Position numbers and translations under genes: made by a program
The notes under the pieces: generated by a model
Databases searched by the model: none
What the model saw: the letters and a program-made list of their open reading frames with translations, nothing else
Told to the model about the DNA's origin: nothing
Part shown: positions 25,290 to 33,622 of the stretch, piece by piece
Layout of the letters: each line of letters starts with the position of its first letter
Numbering within the stretch: position 1 is the stretch's first letter
Assembly: GCA_029863175.1 (NCBI GenBank)
Contig: JAOTVX010000014.1
Location: 7,316 to 71,315 of the forward strand
Source of the DNA: Betaproteobacteria bacterium
Lineage (GTDB): Bacteria; Pseudomonadota; Gammaproteobacteria; Burkholderiales; SG8-41
DNA: 64,000 bases
Direction: 5' to 3'

Positions 25290-26039
25290 TTATGCAGCAC
25301 CTCCTCCAGGACGAATATCCGATACCTCTTCTGCGTATGCCATAACGTCATTTATAGGCTCCATCGCTGTTTTGGTGATTCTCACCGCCACACCAACGTC
25401 GTTACCACGCGGCTCCGTGCGGGCGACAACTCCACGGCATTTCAGCATGAACTTGCCCGATTCGGTTTTTCGTTTCATCGAAAAGCTGATCGACTCCCCG
25501 TATATAAACGTGCCGCTCTTCCAAAAGAACACCCCCGAGGCGCTCACGTCACGCGTGACGCCAGTGGCGTTTTCTAGGATCACCGGCAGCGCGACATCGA
25601 TCCGCTTGTTTCGTCTTCTTTCTGCTAGTCTTCCTGTCACTTTCGGCCCTTCAAGCTGATCCGTTAAGTTTGCCCCAGCCCAAGTTCGCCGAAACGGGGT
25701 GTGTTGTTCGCGGTCAGATTCAAGCCGGCTAACATTGGATCGGCGCGGAGTGGTTTCTTGATCCCGCTTATCGCTCATCCTCGTTCGACGCAGTCCTATT
25801 GTATGGGTCCATTGGTCGAGCGGAGACGAGGGTTGCCGAACGATCTGGATTTGCTGCGCCCTATGGTAGCTGCGCTCTCTCATGGTCTCCCAAGAAATGT
25901 CTCCTTCAAAAGTATCCAAACCACGCTGCATCGTTCCGCACCGTTTACATATTCTGTACCGAAGAGTAGCCCTAACATGAGACGTGACGTTAATTGCCTT
26001 CCCCAAAACCCACTTATGCGTGAATAGACAATTCATCAT
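25290..26039 (-). CDS. PilZ-domain protein fused to a CxxCGTMQRG module
   Basis: Two-part protein of about 249 residues. Residues 1-95 form a small module with CLFTHKW near the start and CKRCGTMQRG at 33-42, possibly a zinc-binding knuckle, followed by WETMRERSYHRAQQIQIVRQ. Residues about 140-235 form a PilZ domain: RRRNKRIDVALPVI supplies the RxxxR c-di-GMP motif and TRDVSASGVFFW the DxSxxG motif. So it should bind cyclic di-GMP. The N-terminal module is paralogous to the separate gene at 51004. The linker (residues about 96-125) is encoded by DNA that aligns to that gene's stop codon and terminator. Of three successive in-frame starts, ATG 26039 aligns with the paralogue's start. Confidence 0.8.
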   Translation of the reverse strand: MMNCLFTHKWVLGKAINVTSHVRATLRYRICKRCGTMQRGLDTFEGDISWETMRERSYHRAQQIQIVRQPSSPLDQWTHTIGLRRTRMSDKRDQETTPRRSNVSRLESDREQHTPFRRTWAGANLTDQLEGPKVTGRLAERRRNKRIDVALPVILENATGVTRDVSASGVFFWKSGTFIYGESISFSMKRKTESGKFMLKCRGVVARTEPRGNDVGVAVRITKTAMEPINDVMAYAEEVSDIRPGGGAA

Positions 26040-26140
26040 CACCCCCCTGAACGCATCAACGCAATGCTCAAAGTCTATGCTCGTTCATCGCCCCCCGGAA
26101 GGATCAATTTCTCCCATCCCAGGTAGAAGAAATCCCCTTT
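26040..26140 (-). promoter_or_regulatory. Leader conserved with the 51 kb paralogue
   Basis: Read on the minus strand, this 100-base leader aligns without obvious gaps to 50904-51003. Shared blocks are TTCTACC(T/G)GGGAT(G/A)GGAGA, ATTGATC, TTCC(G/C)GG(G/A)GGCGA and GCGTT(G)ATGCGTTCAGGGG ahead of the start codon. Conservation outside the reading frame suggests a promoter or mRNA leader copied with the gene. Confidence 0.6.
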
Positions 26141-26224
26141 TCTTGGCGGCATATCCCGACGACCGGCATCCTCGCCACCCTGCTTGCCCTCGCAGCCTAC
26201 CGTGCCTGGACGCGTCCCCACAAA

Positions 26225-26246
26225 CAAAAACCCCGCCGCAGCAGGG
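26225..26246 (-). terminator. Rho-independent terminator, copy related to 51323 terminator
   Basis: On the minus strand CCCTGC-TGCG-GCGGGG followed by TTTTTGTTTG. Together with the preceding AACTACACA it matches the terminator of the small gene at 51004 at nearly every position. It stands about 85 bases before the leader of the PilZ fusion gene, with no matching gene upstream of it. Confidence 0.8.
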
Positions 26247-26310
26247 TGTGTAGTTACGGCTGATTGAGGCTTTGATTAAATGGCGTTTCTCCTCCGCCGC
26301 GCCACGAAGC

Positions 26311-26541
26311 TCAGGGCGTCACATTGAATGGGAAAGGTGAAGCCGCGGGCTGCCATGGCGTGCCTACCGATGGCCGCTTGCGCGAGACAGCGTACATTTG
26401 CAGCTCAGTTAGAACGAAGTTCTCGTTCTGCCAGAATCCGGGACCGTCATTGGCGGGAAGGCTCGGGTGCTCAAGAGCCTCAAGGCGCACTCCTGTAATG
26501 CCTTTAAGATGCGTTCTGTAATCTACGATGTAAATGTCCAT
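26311..26541 (-). pseudogene. Fragment of a discoidin/PSD1-like domain
   Basis: The 76-residue frame includes THLKGITGVRLEALEHPSLP and GPGFWQNENFVLTELQMYAV. Sequences of the form TGxRLEALPDPSLP...GPG...NFVLTE are characteristic of C-terminal domains in large secreted Planctomycete-type proteins (DUF1553/PSD1 neighbourhood). Here only this piece is present, without signal peptide or catalytic part. It has a possible ATG 26541 but looks like a gene relic rather than a functional protein. Confidence 0.5.
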
Positions 26542-26776
26542 GCCGGAGGAATATCGGGGGCACTACGAGTCTGCGGAACAGAAAGCGCGATTGCGGAAGT
26601 GGGGACTATGGGTAGATGATGCCCCTATACCCCCGTGGGAGTGGCGCAGGGTAAAGTTTAAGAAGTGAGGGAGGAATCATGCGGCCACCGATTCTGGGCT
26701 TCATGGGGGCGAGCTGACCCCACGCCTTGAACAGTCCCCTGATTGCCGCAACGTTCGCTGACAGGAGTCTTGCCAT

Positions 26777-27598
26777 ATGCAGCAATTGACCCGCAACGTG
26801 TTTGTCGAAACGCAGATCCGCGGCTGCAACCACGGGTTCGTGACCACGTCGGACGGCGTGGTCATGATCGACAGTCCGCACAAGCCGAGCGACGCGCTCA
26901 AGCTCAAGGCCGACATCGCGAAACACGGGCCGCTGCGCTACATCATCAACACCGAGCCGCACGGCGACCACTGGACTGGAAACGCGTTCTTCGACGCCCC
27001 CGTGATCGCGCACGAGGGCGTGCGCAGGCGCATCCTCGAAACGAATATGGAGGAGCACGTCGCCCGCGTGGCCACCTTCGGGCCTGAGGAGCCGAAGCTC
27101 CTCGAAGGCTATCGTCCCAATGCACCGATCATCACCTTCAGGAACGGCATGACGCTGCACGTGGGCAATCACACCTTCCAGATGATCCACATGCCCGGCC
27201 ATACCGCCTTCCAGGCGGCGATTTGCATCAAGGAAGAAGGCGTCGTGTTCACCAGCGACAACATCTTCCACAAGGTGCAGACGTGGCTGCAGGAAGCGAA
27301 CCCCGACCTGTGGCTGATCGCACTCGAATCCTTGCGCAAGCTCTCCGAAGAAGTCTTCGTGCCGGGGCATGGCGCGGTCTGCGGCAAGGACTACCTCCCC
27401 GAGCAGGCCGAGTTCATCCGGGAGTGGAAAGCCTACGTCAAGGACGCCATCGACCGCGGCATGACGAAGGACGAGGCCATCGAACGGCTCACCGCCATGA
27501 CCGACCGTTATCCGATGGACGTGGGGCAGGACGGCATGGCGCCGGGCGTCATGAAGCGCAACGTTTCCAATCTCTACGATTACCTGACCGGTGCGTAA
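26777..27598 (+). CDS. Metallo-beta-lactamase fold hydrolase with EPHGDH motif
   Basis: MBL-fold metallohydrolase of 273 residues. The metal-binding segment reads YIINTEPHGDHWTGN, so the first His of the canonical HxHxDH is Glu. Later ligand regions look intact: MIHMPGHTAFQAAI (His near 142), FTSDNIFHKV (Asp near 162) and VPGHGAVCGKD (final His near 200). This EPHGDH variation probably leaves one metal site altered. A GACAGGAG site precedes ATG 26777. The frameshifted SMP-30 gene follows 25 bases downstream and the two may have formed an operon acting on lactone-like compounds (inference). Confidence 0.87.
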   Translation: MQQLTRNVFVETQIRGCNHGFVTTSDGVVMIDSPHKPSDALKLKADIAKHGPLRYIINTEPHGDHWTGNAFFDAPVIAHEGVRRRILETNMEEHVARVATFGPEEPKLLEGYRPNAPIITFRNGMTLHVGNHTFQMIHMPGHTAFQAAICIKEEGVVFTSDNIFHKVQTWLQEANPDLWLIALESLRKLSEEVFVPGHGAVCGKDYLPEQAEFIREWKAYVKDAIDRGMTKDEAIERLTAMTDRYPMDVGQDGMAPGVMKRNVSNLYDYLTGA

Positions 27599-27623
27599 AC
27601 ACTCAGTAAACGGAGAGGAATGA

Positions 27624-28546
27624 ATGGGCCCTTACGATCCACCGCAAGTCATAAGAACGACGCTCTTCGCCACCATGCCCGGGAAATACGCGAAGTCGGG
27701 TTCTCAAGCCGGAAAGGTTACTCAGTATTACGCGCGATTCGCGATGGGTGTCGATTTCTATCTGGAGGGGCCGTGCTTCGACAGGACCGGCTATCTCTTT
27801 TTTTCGGACACGCCTCACGGCCGTGTTTACCGCATGTCGCCCAACGGGGATATCGATCTTTTTGCCGAGTACGACGGCGAACCGAACGGCATGAAAATCC
27901 ACAAAGACGGGCACATATATTCATCGCCGATTATCACCATGGCGTCATGGTCCTCGAACCGAAGACCGCGAAAGTGACGCCCTTTCTGGACTTCAAACCC
28001 TTCGAGAGCTTCAAAGGGCTCAACGATCTCGTTTTTGGGCGCAATGGCGATCTGTACTTCACCGACCAGGGGCAGACCGGGCTGCACGATGCGACCGGTC
28101 GGGTGTACCGTTTTTCGGCCGGCGGCAGGCTCGAATTACTGGTTGAGACATTGCCGGGGCCGAATGGCTTGGTGCTCAGCCCCGATGAGAAAACGCTCTA
28201 TGTAGGCTCGCGCAACAACGCGATCTGGTGGCAGCCGCTCCGGGATACGCACCCGCCGTTCAGGACGGGGACCTTCGCGATCATGCCGGGTTTCGGAACG
28301 CCCGACGGCATGGCGATCGACGTGGACGGAAACGTGGTCTGCGTTCAGACGAACATGGGCGTCATATGGGTCTTCAACAAGATCGGCCTGCCGATTTACC
28401 GGATCGAGACCTGCACCAGCGACAAGCTCACCAACGTGGCGTACGGCGGCCCGGAGAACAAAACCATGTTCATCCTCGACGGCCATGGAAAAATCCTGAC
28501 GGCGCAAATGCCGGTGGCCGGCCTGCAGATGTATTCCCATACATAA
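27624..28546 (+). pseudogene. Frameshifted SMP-30/gluconolactonase-like gene
   Basis: Beta-propeller lactonase-like protein split between two frames. The first frame gives residues 1-98 ending ...EPNGMKIHKDGHIY. The second frame continues FIADYHHGVMVLEPKTAKVT to MPVAGLQMYSHT. The break lies in CACATATATTC at 27913-27922, where two extra bases (an AT/TA dinucleotide gain) explain the shift. Restored, the protein has about 306 residues with SMP-30 landmarks FEGPCFDR-like, GLNDLVFGRNGDLYFTD, GPNGLVLSPDEKTLYV and GTPDGMAIDVDGNV. A slippage mutation or a sequencing error in the short ATATAT run are both possible. An operon with the upstream MBL hydrolase is likely. Confidence 0.82.
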
Positions 28547-28927
28547 CCGGCGCGTTTGGGCTTCCGGCGCCGCGATCAGCGCGGCGCCCGCGCGAATGCC
28601 GCGCCAATGAGCGGGCCGGGCAAGAAACGAGGGGCGGTTCGTTATGCGCACCCGTTGCTCAACAGGAAGCCGCCGCGGCCTTAGCCGTGAAGCTTTTTAA
28701 TCCGAAAGGAACTACACGACCAACTTTTCGAGGTCCGGCCTGTATTTCTCGAGCCAGTACGCCCATAATGTGATGCTGCCTGCGCGTCGCTCCAACGTTG
28801 TCACGCTCGCGACAACCGCCGACTTTGTGTTATACAACGCAAAAGAAAACACGTGCGAGAGCATCCACGCCGACGCGCTGCAGCGCGATCGCTTCAAAAA
28901 TTGTTTAGCACGATGGAGGAGAAGAGC
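28547..28927. other. Intergenic, possible relic
   Basis: No gene supported. A minus-strand frame at about 28780-28713 reads SITLWAYWLEKYRPDLEKLV and stops, which looks like a protein tail, but I could not assign it. The region ends with the GGAGGAGAAG ribosome binding site of receptor 3. Confidence 0.4.
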
Positions 28928-29896
28928 ATGCATATTCCAGCGATTGTCTGTGGCTTGGCCTTGATTGCCGGGCTGAGTTCTGTTTCGTTCGCCCAGGAGT
29001 TTCCAACCAAGCAGATGCGTATAATCGTGCCGGCCGGGCCGGGGGGGTCAGCGGACTTTCTGGGCCGGCTGCTTGCGGACCACCTGCACAAGCGGCTGGG
29101 GCAGATCGTGATCACCGAGAACCGTTCGGGCGCCGGTCAAACGATCGGCTCCGGCTACGTTGCCAAATCGGCTCCCGACGGCCACACGCTAGTGATCGTT
29201 ACGGTCACGTACACCACGAGTGCGGCAATCTACACCAGGATGCAATTCGATCCGCTGACCGACCTCAGGGGCGTTGCCATGGTGGGCGAGGGGCCGTTGG
29301 TGCTCTCAGTGCATCCCTCGCTTCCGGTGAAGTCGGTGAGGCAACTGATCGCGCTCGCGAAGGGCAAGCCGGGGCAGTTGAATTACGGTTCCGCCGGCGC
29401 CGGCACCATTCCGCATCTCGCGACCGAGCTGTTTGCACAAGGCGCCAATATCGATATCGTCCACGTGCCCTACAAGGGCATTGCGCCGGCGGTCATCGCG
29501 ACGGTTGCCGGTGAAGTACCCATGCTGATCGCAAGCGCGCCTTCCTCGACTCCGATGATCAAGGCGGGGCGCCTGCGTGCCCTCGCCGTGACCACCGCCA
29601 AGCGCTCGCCATTCATGCCCGAGTTGCCCACGATAGCCGAAGCAGGCGTTCCCGGTTACGACGTGGCGACGTGGTGGGGCATATTGGCGCCGAGCAAGAC
29701 GCCCGACGCCATCGTCAAGAAGCTCAACGACGAGATACGGCAGATACTCGCCATCGACGAAGTGAAGTCCATCATCGAATTTAATGGTGCCAAGCCGGTT
29801 CTGGACATGTCGGCGGAAGAATTCAGCCAGCTTCTGAAGGTCCAGATCGCCAAGTGGCGGCAGATCGTCAAGGAGCGCAAGATCAAGACCAACTGA
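28928..29896 (+). CDS. Bug/TctC-family periplasmic solute receptor 3
   Basis: TTT-type receptor of 322 residues. ATG 28928 follows GGAGGAGAAGAGC; an upstream in-frame extension to 28853 lacks signal-peptide character and is rejected. The signal peptide IVCGLALIAGLSSVSFAQ leads into FPTKQMRIIVPAGPGGSADF, then ENRSGAGQTIGSGYVA and LPTIAEAGVPGYDVATWWG. No TctAB partners nearby. A GC-rich hairpin follows the stop at 29904. The downstream genes are on the opposite strand. Confidence 0.93.
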   Translation: MHIPAIVCGLALIAGLSSVSFAQEFPTKQMRIIVPAGPGGSADFLGRLLADHLHKRLGQIVITENRSGAGQTIGSGYVAKSAPDGHTLVIVTVTYTTSAAIYTRMQFDPLTDLRGVAMVGEGPLVLSVHPSLPVKSVRQLIALAKGKPGQLNYGSAGAGTIPHLATELFAQGANIDIVHVPYKGIAPAVIATVAGEVPMLIASAPSSTPMIKAGRLRALAVTTAKRSPFMPELPTIAEAGVPGYDVATWWGILAPSKTPDAIVKKLNDEIRQILAIDEVKSIIEFNGAKPVLDMSAEEFSQLLKVQIAKWRQIVKERKIKTN

Positions 29897-29903
29897 TCGG
29901 ATC

Positions 29904-29926
29904 CAGCCCGGCGGCGATCGCCGGGC
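29904..29926 (+). terminator. Hairpin after receptor 3 gene
   Basis: AGCCCGGCG and CGCCGGGCT form a perfect 9-base stem around GCGAT, eight bases after the TGA. There is no T-run, so intrinsic termination is uncertain; it sits between convergent genes and may work in both directions. Confidence 0.5.
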
Positions 29927-29976
29927 TGGTCACCCGGCCTTGCGGTAAAGCGTTTCCGGTCGCGGAAGGCCGGGTA

Positions 29977-30660
29977 TCAGGCGGTCTGGAGCCTGCCCGC
30001 GCGCGTCGCCTGCCGCGCAGTCGCCTGCACGGACGACCACACCGGACGTCCGAACCGGTTCCGCAATCCGTCGAGGATTTCGTAGGTCGGAAGCTGCGAG
30101 CAGGCGATGAACATCGCCTCGCACTCATCGTCCATCGTTTCCCCGGCGAGGCGCGCCACCGCGTCGGCCTGGATGCGGCCCAGCTCCTCGACGTCCGCGG
30201 CATAAAAGCTGTTGAAGCGCTGCACACGGATGCCGCTGTTTGCGAGGTAGGCCTTCAGCTGCCTGTTGACCAGGTCCGTGTACGGTGTAACGAGCGCGAT
30301 GTCCTTGGCGTTATCCTCCCGCAGCGCGATCACCATCGACTGCGCCGTCGTGACCACCGGCTTGCCGGTGATCTCGGCGAGTTCGCGCGCGAGCTGCGCG
30401 TCTCCCTCCGGGCCGGATATGAAGCTCGCGGCGGTGCACCCGTACGCCACGACATCGAGGTCCATCGCGGCAAACTGGCGAGCGAGGAATAGCGCCTGCG
30501 CCTTATATTCGGGGATCGATTCCGCGGTGAGCAGGCCCTTGCCGCGGGGGATGCGCAGCGTGGTGCAGGTCGATCCCGCGGGAAGCCACGCCAGCATCTC
30601 GGGTTCCATGGTCGTATTGTTCATGGGAACCATCAGGCCAACCTTGAGGGCGGTGGTCAT
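29977..30660 (-). CDS. Asp/Glu racemase-superfamily protein (maleate isomerase/AMDase-like)
   Basis: Protein of 227 residues related to maleate cis-trans isomerase and arylmalonate decarboxylase. It begins VGLMVPMNNTTMEPEMLAWL. Two Cys regions stand where the catalytic pair is expected: VVAYGCTAASFISG (about 77-90) and MFIACSQLPTYEIL (about 185-198). So two-cysteine racemase/isomerase chemistry is plausible, on a dicarboxylate such as maleate. ATG 30660 follows CGGAGGCCGAT; further upstream frame is unlikely. It is 116 bases downstream of an atypical TctC-like receptor gene on the same strand, suggesting coupled use of one acid. Confidence 0.8.
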   Translation of the reverse strand: MTTALKVGLMVPMNNTTMEPEMLAWLPAGSTCTTLRIPRGKGLLTAESIPEYKAQALFLARQFAAMDLDVVAYGCTAASFISGPEGDAQLARELAEITGKPVVTTAQSMVIALREDNAKDIALVTPYTDLVNRQLKAYLANSGIRVQRFNSFYAADVEELGRIQADAVARLAGETMDDECEAMFIACSQLPTYEILDGLRNRFGRPVWSSVQATARQATRAGRLQTA

Positions 30661-30776
30661 GTTATCGGCCTCCGTGGATGAAGACCGAGCGTAACGCGCG
30701 GGCAACAGGATGTCACGCCCGACTTGCCGCAGGTACCCGCTCCGCCGCGTTGATACATTACGGCGGACATACTCGC

Positions 30777-31748
30777 TTAGTTGGTCAGTCCAAGCTCGTG
30801 CAGCATGCCGCTTAGGAAGGCGCGCTCGGAATCGAGAAACGCACACGTGTCTTCGCTCGCCTTGTAGGTGCCGGTCCAGTAGTTCTGCTCGAGCTCTGCG
30901 GCCCACGCGGAGCTCGCCGTAGCGGCGGCAAGCGCCTGTTCCCAGTACGCGATCTGTTCGCGAATAATCCCCTGAGCGCCTATGATGCCGCGCCATTGCC
31001 CGATGACGCAGGGAACCGATTGCTCGACCCAGGTCGGCGCGTCTGCATACACGCCGCCCAGCCGGCTGGGCGCAGATACTGCGAGGGCGCGCAGCTCGCC
31101 CGTTTTAAGCGCCTTTGCCGCGCTGACGGCCGAGATGGCCCCGAGCTCCGCCTGTCCTTCGAGCACGTCAGCGGCCGCGTAGAGCGCTGACTCGAATACG
31201 CGCAGCTTCAGCGCTTTCGGATCACCACCTACGTGCTGCGTTATCTGTCCCATTGCGATGTGGTTAGTGGTGCCGACGGCGGTGGCGAGCGCGATTGTCA
31301 GGCCGCCCGCATTCGCGTGCAGCCGATCGAGCACGTCGCCGGCGCTGTGCAGAGGCGAGTCCGCCCGCACGACGAAGCCGAGGTATTCCGTATAGAGCGT
31401 CGCGATCGGAGTAAGCTCGACGTAGTCGAAATTGCTCACCCCCAGGATCTTGTTGGTGATGAGCGGCGCCGAGCTGATCGACAGCGTGTGCGGGTCGCAC
31501 GGGCGCCGGCGCAGGGAATCCCATGCGTTGCCGCCGCCCTTGCCCGGCGTGTTGGTGAGCCGCATGGGAACGTCGATGAGCCCGCCGGCCTGAAGCACGC
31601 GCATCAGTGCGCGCGCCGGGCGGTCCTGGCCGCCGCCGGGCGGCGTGCCGACGATGACCTCGACTTCCGTTTGAGGCCGCCAGGCTGAAGCCGACGCGGA
31701 CGTCACGATTCCGCTGCTGCCCGATGCATTGTTTGCGCGATTATCCAA
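30777..31748 (-). CDS. Divergent TctC-like protein without a signal peptide
   Basis: A Bug/TctC-type fold can be seen from VEVIVGTPPGGGQDRPARAL onward, with NTPGKGGGNAWDSL in place of VDNRxGAGG and a loop HTLSISSAPLITNKILG typical of ligand-binding sites. The N-terminus, however, is MDNRANNASGSSGIVTSASA, without a hydrophobic signal segment. Either the start is wrong, the exporter signal has been lost, or the protein stays in the cytoplasm. Length is 323 residues. It lies upstream of the Asp/Glu racemase-type gene. Late conserved motifs (AELEQNYWTGTY) are intact, so the body is not decayed. Confidence 0.75.
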   Translation of the reverse strand: MDNRANNASGSSGIVTSASASAWRPQTEVEVIVGTPPGGGQDRPARALMRVLQAGGLIDVPMRLTNTPGKGGGNAWDSLRRRPCDPHTLSISSAPLITNKILGVSNFDYVELTPIATLYTEYLGFVVRADSPLHSAGDVLDRLHANAGGLTIALATAVGTTNHIAMGQITQHVGGDPKALKLRVFESALYAAADVLEGQAELGAISAVSAAKALKTGELRALAVSAPSRLGGVYADAPTWVEQSVPCVIGQWRGIIGAQGIIREQIAYWEQALAAATASSAWAAELEQNYWTGTYKASEDTCAFLDSERAFLSGMLHELGLTN

Positions 31749-32108
31749 AAGCGTGCGATGAGCCGGAACTTATTTATTTCATTGAAGGCTAATTATGCCG
31801 ACGAGGGGGTATACCCGCAATTTCCGCCGGCCTTATTCGTTCGGGTCCGATCACACCAGGTAAATGGGGTGAGCGTAACTTTTCCCTAAGCCCAAGCCTC
31901 CAATTAAGACAAAGCCTACACTGATCCCATTTAACGTTAGAAACAACGCGTGCTCAACGGATTACAAGGTTCGATAAACGTCCGCCAATGGCCGAGGCTG
32001 TGTGACAACTCGAAAATTGAAGGCCCAAGAAAATTGTCGAGCTCATTAGACGCGCCAGGATCGACGGACAGGGCTCGGGTAATGGGTGACCCCATTTGTT
32101 TTCTTCGT
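31749..32108. other. Intergenic with a REPIN-like element
   Basis: No gene. Positions 31862-31932 hold an inverted-repeat element described separately. The rest (31940-32108) shows no frame or terminator I can support. Confidence 0.5.
31862..31932. repeat. MITE/REPIN-like inverted repeat, GGGTCAGTGTAA family
   Basis: Left arm AAATGGGGTGAGCGTAACTT and right arm AGCCTACACTGATCCCATTT are imperfect inverted copies about 70 bases end to end, matching the 14844 and 52470 elements in arm sequence and in size. Confidence 0.78.
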
Positions 32109-33620
32109 CTAATCGCGTCCAGGGGATCCGCCCGGCAATCCGCGCACGATATGCACCGCTTCATTGCCGACAGGCTGATAGAGCAAGTCGAGCATTGTCG
32201 GGGACGGTACCGGAACCTTGTCCGGCCCGGTGACCACCAGGACCTTCGGCTTGAGCCGGCGCACGGTGCTTTGGCGGAGGACAACCGCGACTTCACCCGA
32301 TGACAACTCGACCCGGGAGCCGACGGGATACACGCCGATCGTCTGCGTGAATTGCTCGACCAGGGGGGCGTGGAACAGGCGGCCGCCCAGCTCGGAGAGC
32401 TTGCGCAATGCCTCGTACGCGGAGATGGCGGCTGCGTACGGACGAGGGTTGGTCAGCGCGACGAAGGTGTCGACAATCGCAGCCATGCGTCCGTGCAAAC
32501 TAATGCCTTCCGCGCGGAAACCTGCCGGGTAGCCGCTGCCGTCTTCGCGCTCGTGGTGCTGGGCAACTCCCTCGAAAATCATGGGATGCAGGGCGGGAAT
32601 CTGGTGGATCAATTCCATTCCCAGGGACACATGCTGCTTGACCAGGTCGAACTCGTCCGGTGTCAACGGTCCCGGCTTGTAGAGTAGCGTGGCCGGCACC
32701 TTTGTTTTGCCTAGATCGAGAAACAGGCCGAGCGTTGCCAGACGTGCAAGCTCTTCGCTCGGCAGACCAAGATGCCGGCCAAGCGCCACCAGATAAACGG
32801 CAACTTGAAGGCTGTGTCCGTAAATTGCCATGTCCTGCTGTTTCAAACGGGTGACCAACATCAGCGCATCGGGACTGCGTAATGCGCTGCCCACCACGTC
32901 ATCGATGACTTCTTCCAACTGATCGACGGAAAAGAGTCGGCCGGCGCGTATGTCGTCGACCAGCTGATGCGAAAGCTCCTCGACTTGGGCAAAGGCCTGT
33001 CTGGCCTGCGGCATTTCCTCCTCGATGGTGTTGGTTTCAGGGTGGACCGTGACGTGAATCGACGACGGAATGAAATCATGATGTACGGGTGTCCGCGCTG
33101 CGTTATCGGCAGCTTTGAGACGGTCCCCGGTCGTCGCGATACCACGTTCGGACACGCGGGCGTCTTCCCGCCTGCGGAACAGATTGGCAATTCCTTCCCT
33201 GAGAGACCCGAACAGGCTCGAATGTGTAATCTCGCCCGAGGCAACGCTCGATCCAAAAGCCGTTCTGTCGTGCGGGCCGAGTTCCTCGATCACGTCCAGA
33301 ATGAGTGATTCCGCGTCCGACAATTTCCTGGCCTTGCCGGATCCGAGGTCGGCATCGGCGGAGGGGATGCTTTTCTTTGACCCGGGCGGTATGGTGGGAC
33401 GCGGTCGCGGAGTGAGGTCCCGGGTTTCAGGGAAAACCCCGTCGGCGGACCTCGTTCGATCAACATAGACGACTTTGCAGTAGCTTTGCAGCTGCGCTAC
33501 TTGGTGTTGATCCTCGACCAGGAAACCCTGAAGCAGGAACGGTGTATCCGTCCACGGCCGATCGAGTTCGGCAACGAACATGCCTATCCTGATGTCCTTG
33601 GCGGCAACTTTGATTAACAT
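32109..33620 (-). CDS. DUF3391 / HD-GYP domain protein, HD motif degenerate
   Basis: Predicted cyclic di-GMP phosphodiesterase-type protein of 503 residues. DUF3391 is at the N-terminus (IKVAAKDIRIGMFVAELDRP). A variable linker lies at about 65-200. The HD-GYP domain is at about 245-420. The HHExxDGxGYP signature is intact (QHHEREDGSGYPAG), but the metal-binding HD pair is replaced: LGLFLDLGKTKVP has Leu where His belongs. Loss of one ligand predicts weak or absent hydrolysis, leaving a possible sensor role. ATG 33620 lies only two bases from an IS110 end whose GAGGAGG acts as the apparent ribosome binding site. Confidence 0.87.
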   Translation of the reverse strand: MLIKVAAKDIRIGMFVAELDRPWTDTPFLLQGFLVEDQHQVAQLQSYCKVVYVDRTRSADGVFPETRDLTPRPRPTIPPGSKKSIPSADADLGSGKARKLSDAESLILDVIEELGPHDRTAFGSSVASGEITHSSLFGSLREGIANLFRRREDARVSERGIATTGDRLKAADNAARTPVHHDFIPSSIHVTVHPETNTIEEEMPQARQAFAQVEELSHQLVDDIRAGRLFSVDQLEEVIDDVVGSALRSPDALMLVTRLKQQDMAIYGHSLQVAVYLVALGRHLGLPSEELARLATLGLFLDLGKTKVPATLLYKPGPLTPDEFDLVKQHVSLGMELIHQIPALHPMIFEGVAQHHEREDGSGYPAGFRAEGISLHGRMAAIVDTFVALTNPRPYAAAISAYEALRKLSELGGRLFHAPLVEQFTQTIGVYPVGSRVELSSGEVAVVLRQSTVRRLKPKVLVVTGPDKVPVPSPTMLDLLYQPVGNEAVHIVRGLPGGSPGRD

Positions 33621-33622
33621 GT

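Noticed and set aside
26140..26270. Plus-strand frame IPTTGILATLLALAAYRAWT resembling a sorting signal (LPxTG or PEP-CTERM style)
   Set aside because: No gene body, start or binding site; the region overlaps the conserved terminator copy on the other strand.
26606..27370. Long open frame on the minus strand opposite the MBL hydrolase
   Set aside because: It mirrors the codon structure of the well-supported plus-strand gene and has no family-like motifs or ribosome binding site.
28853..28927. Upstream start for Bug receptor 3
   Set aside because: Would bury the signal peptide; ATG 28928 has a strong GGAGGA site.
29904..29926. Typical intrinsic terminator
   Set aside because: Strong stem but no T-run; kept only as a hairpin with moderate confidence.
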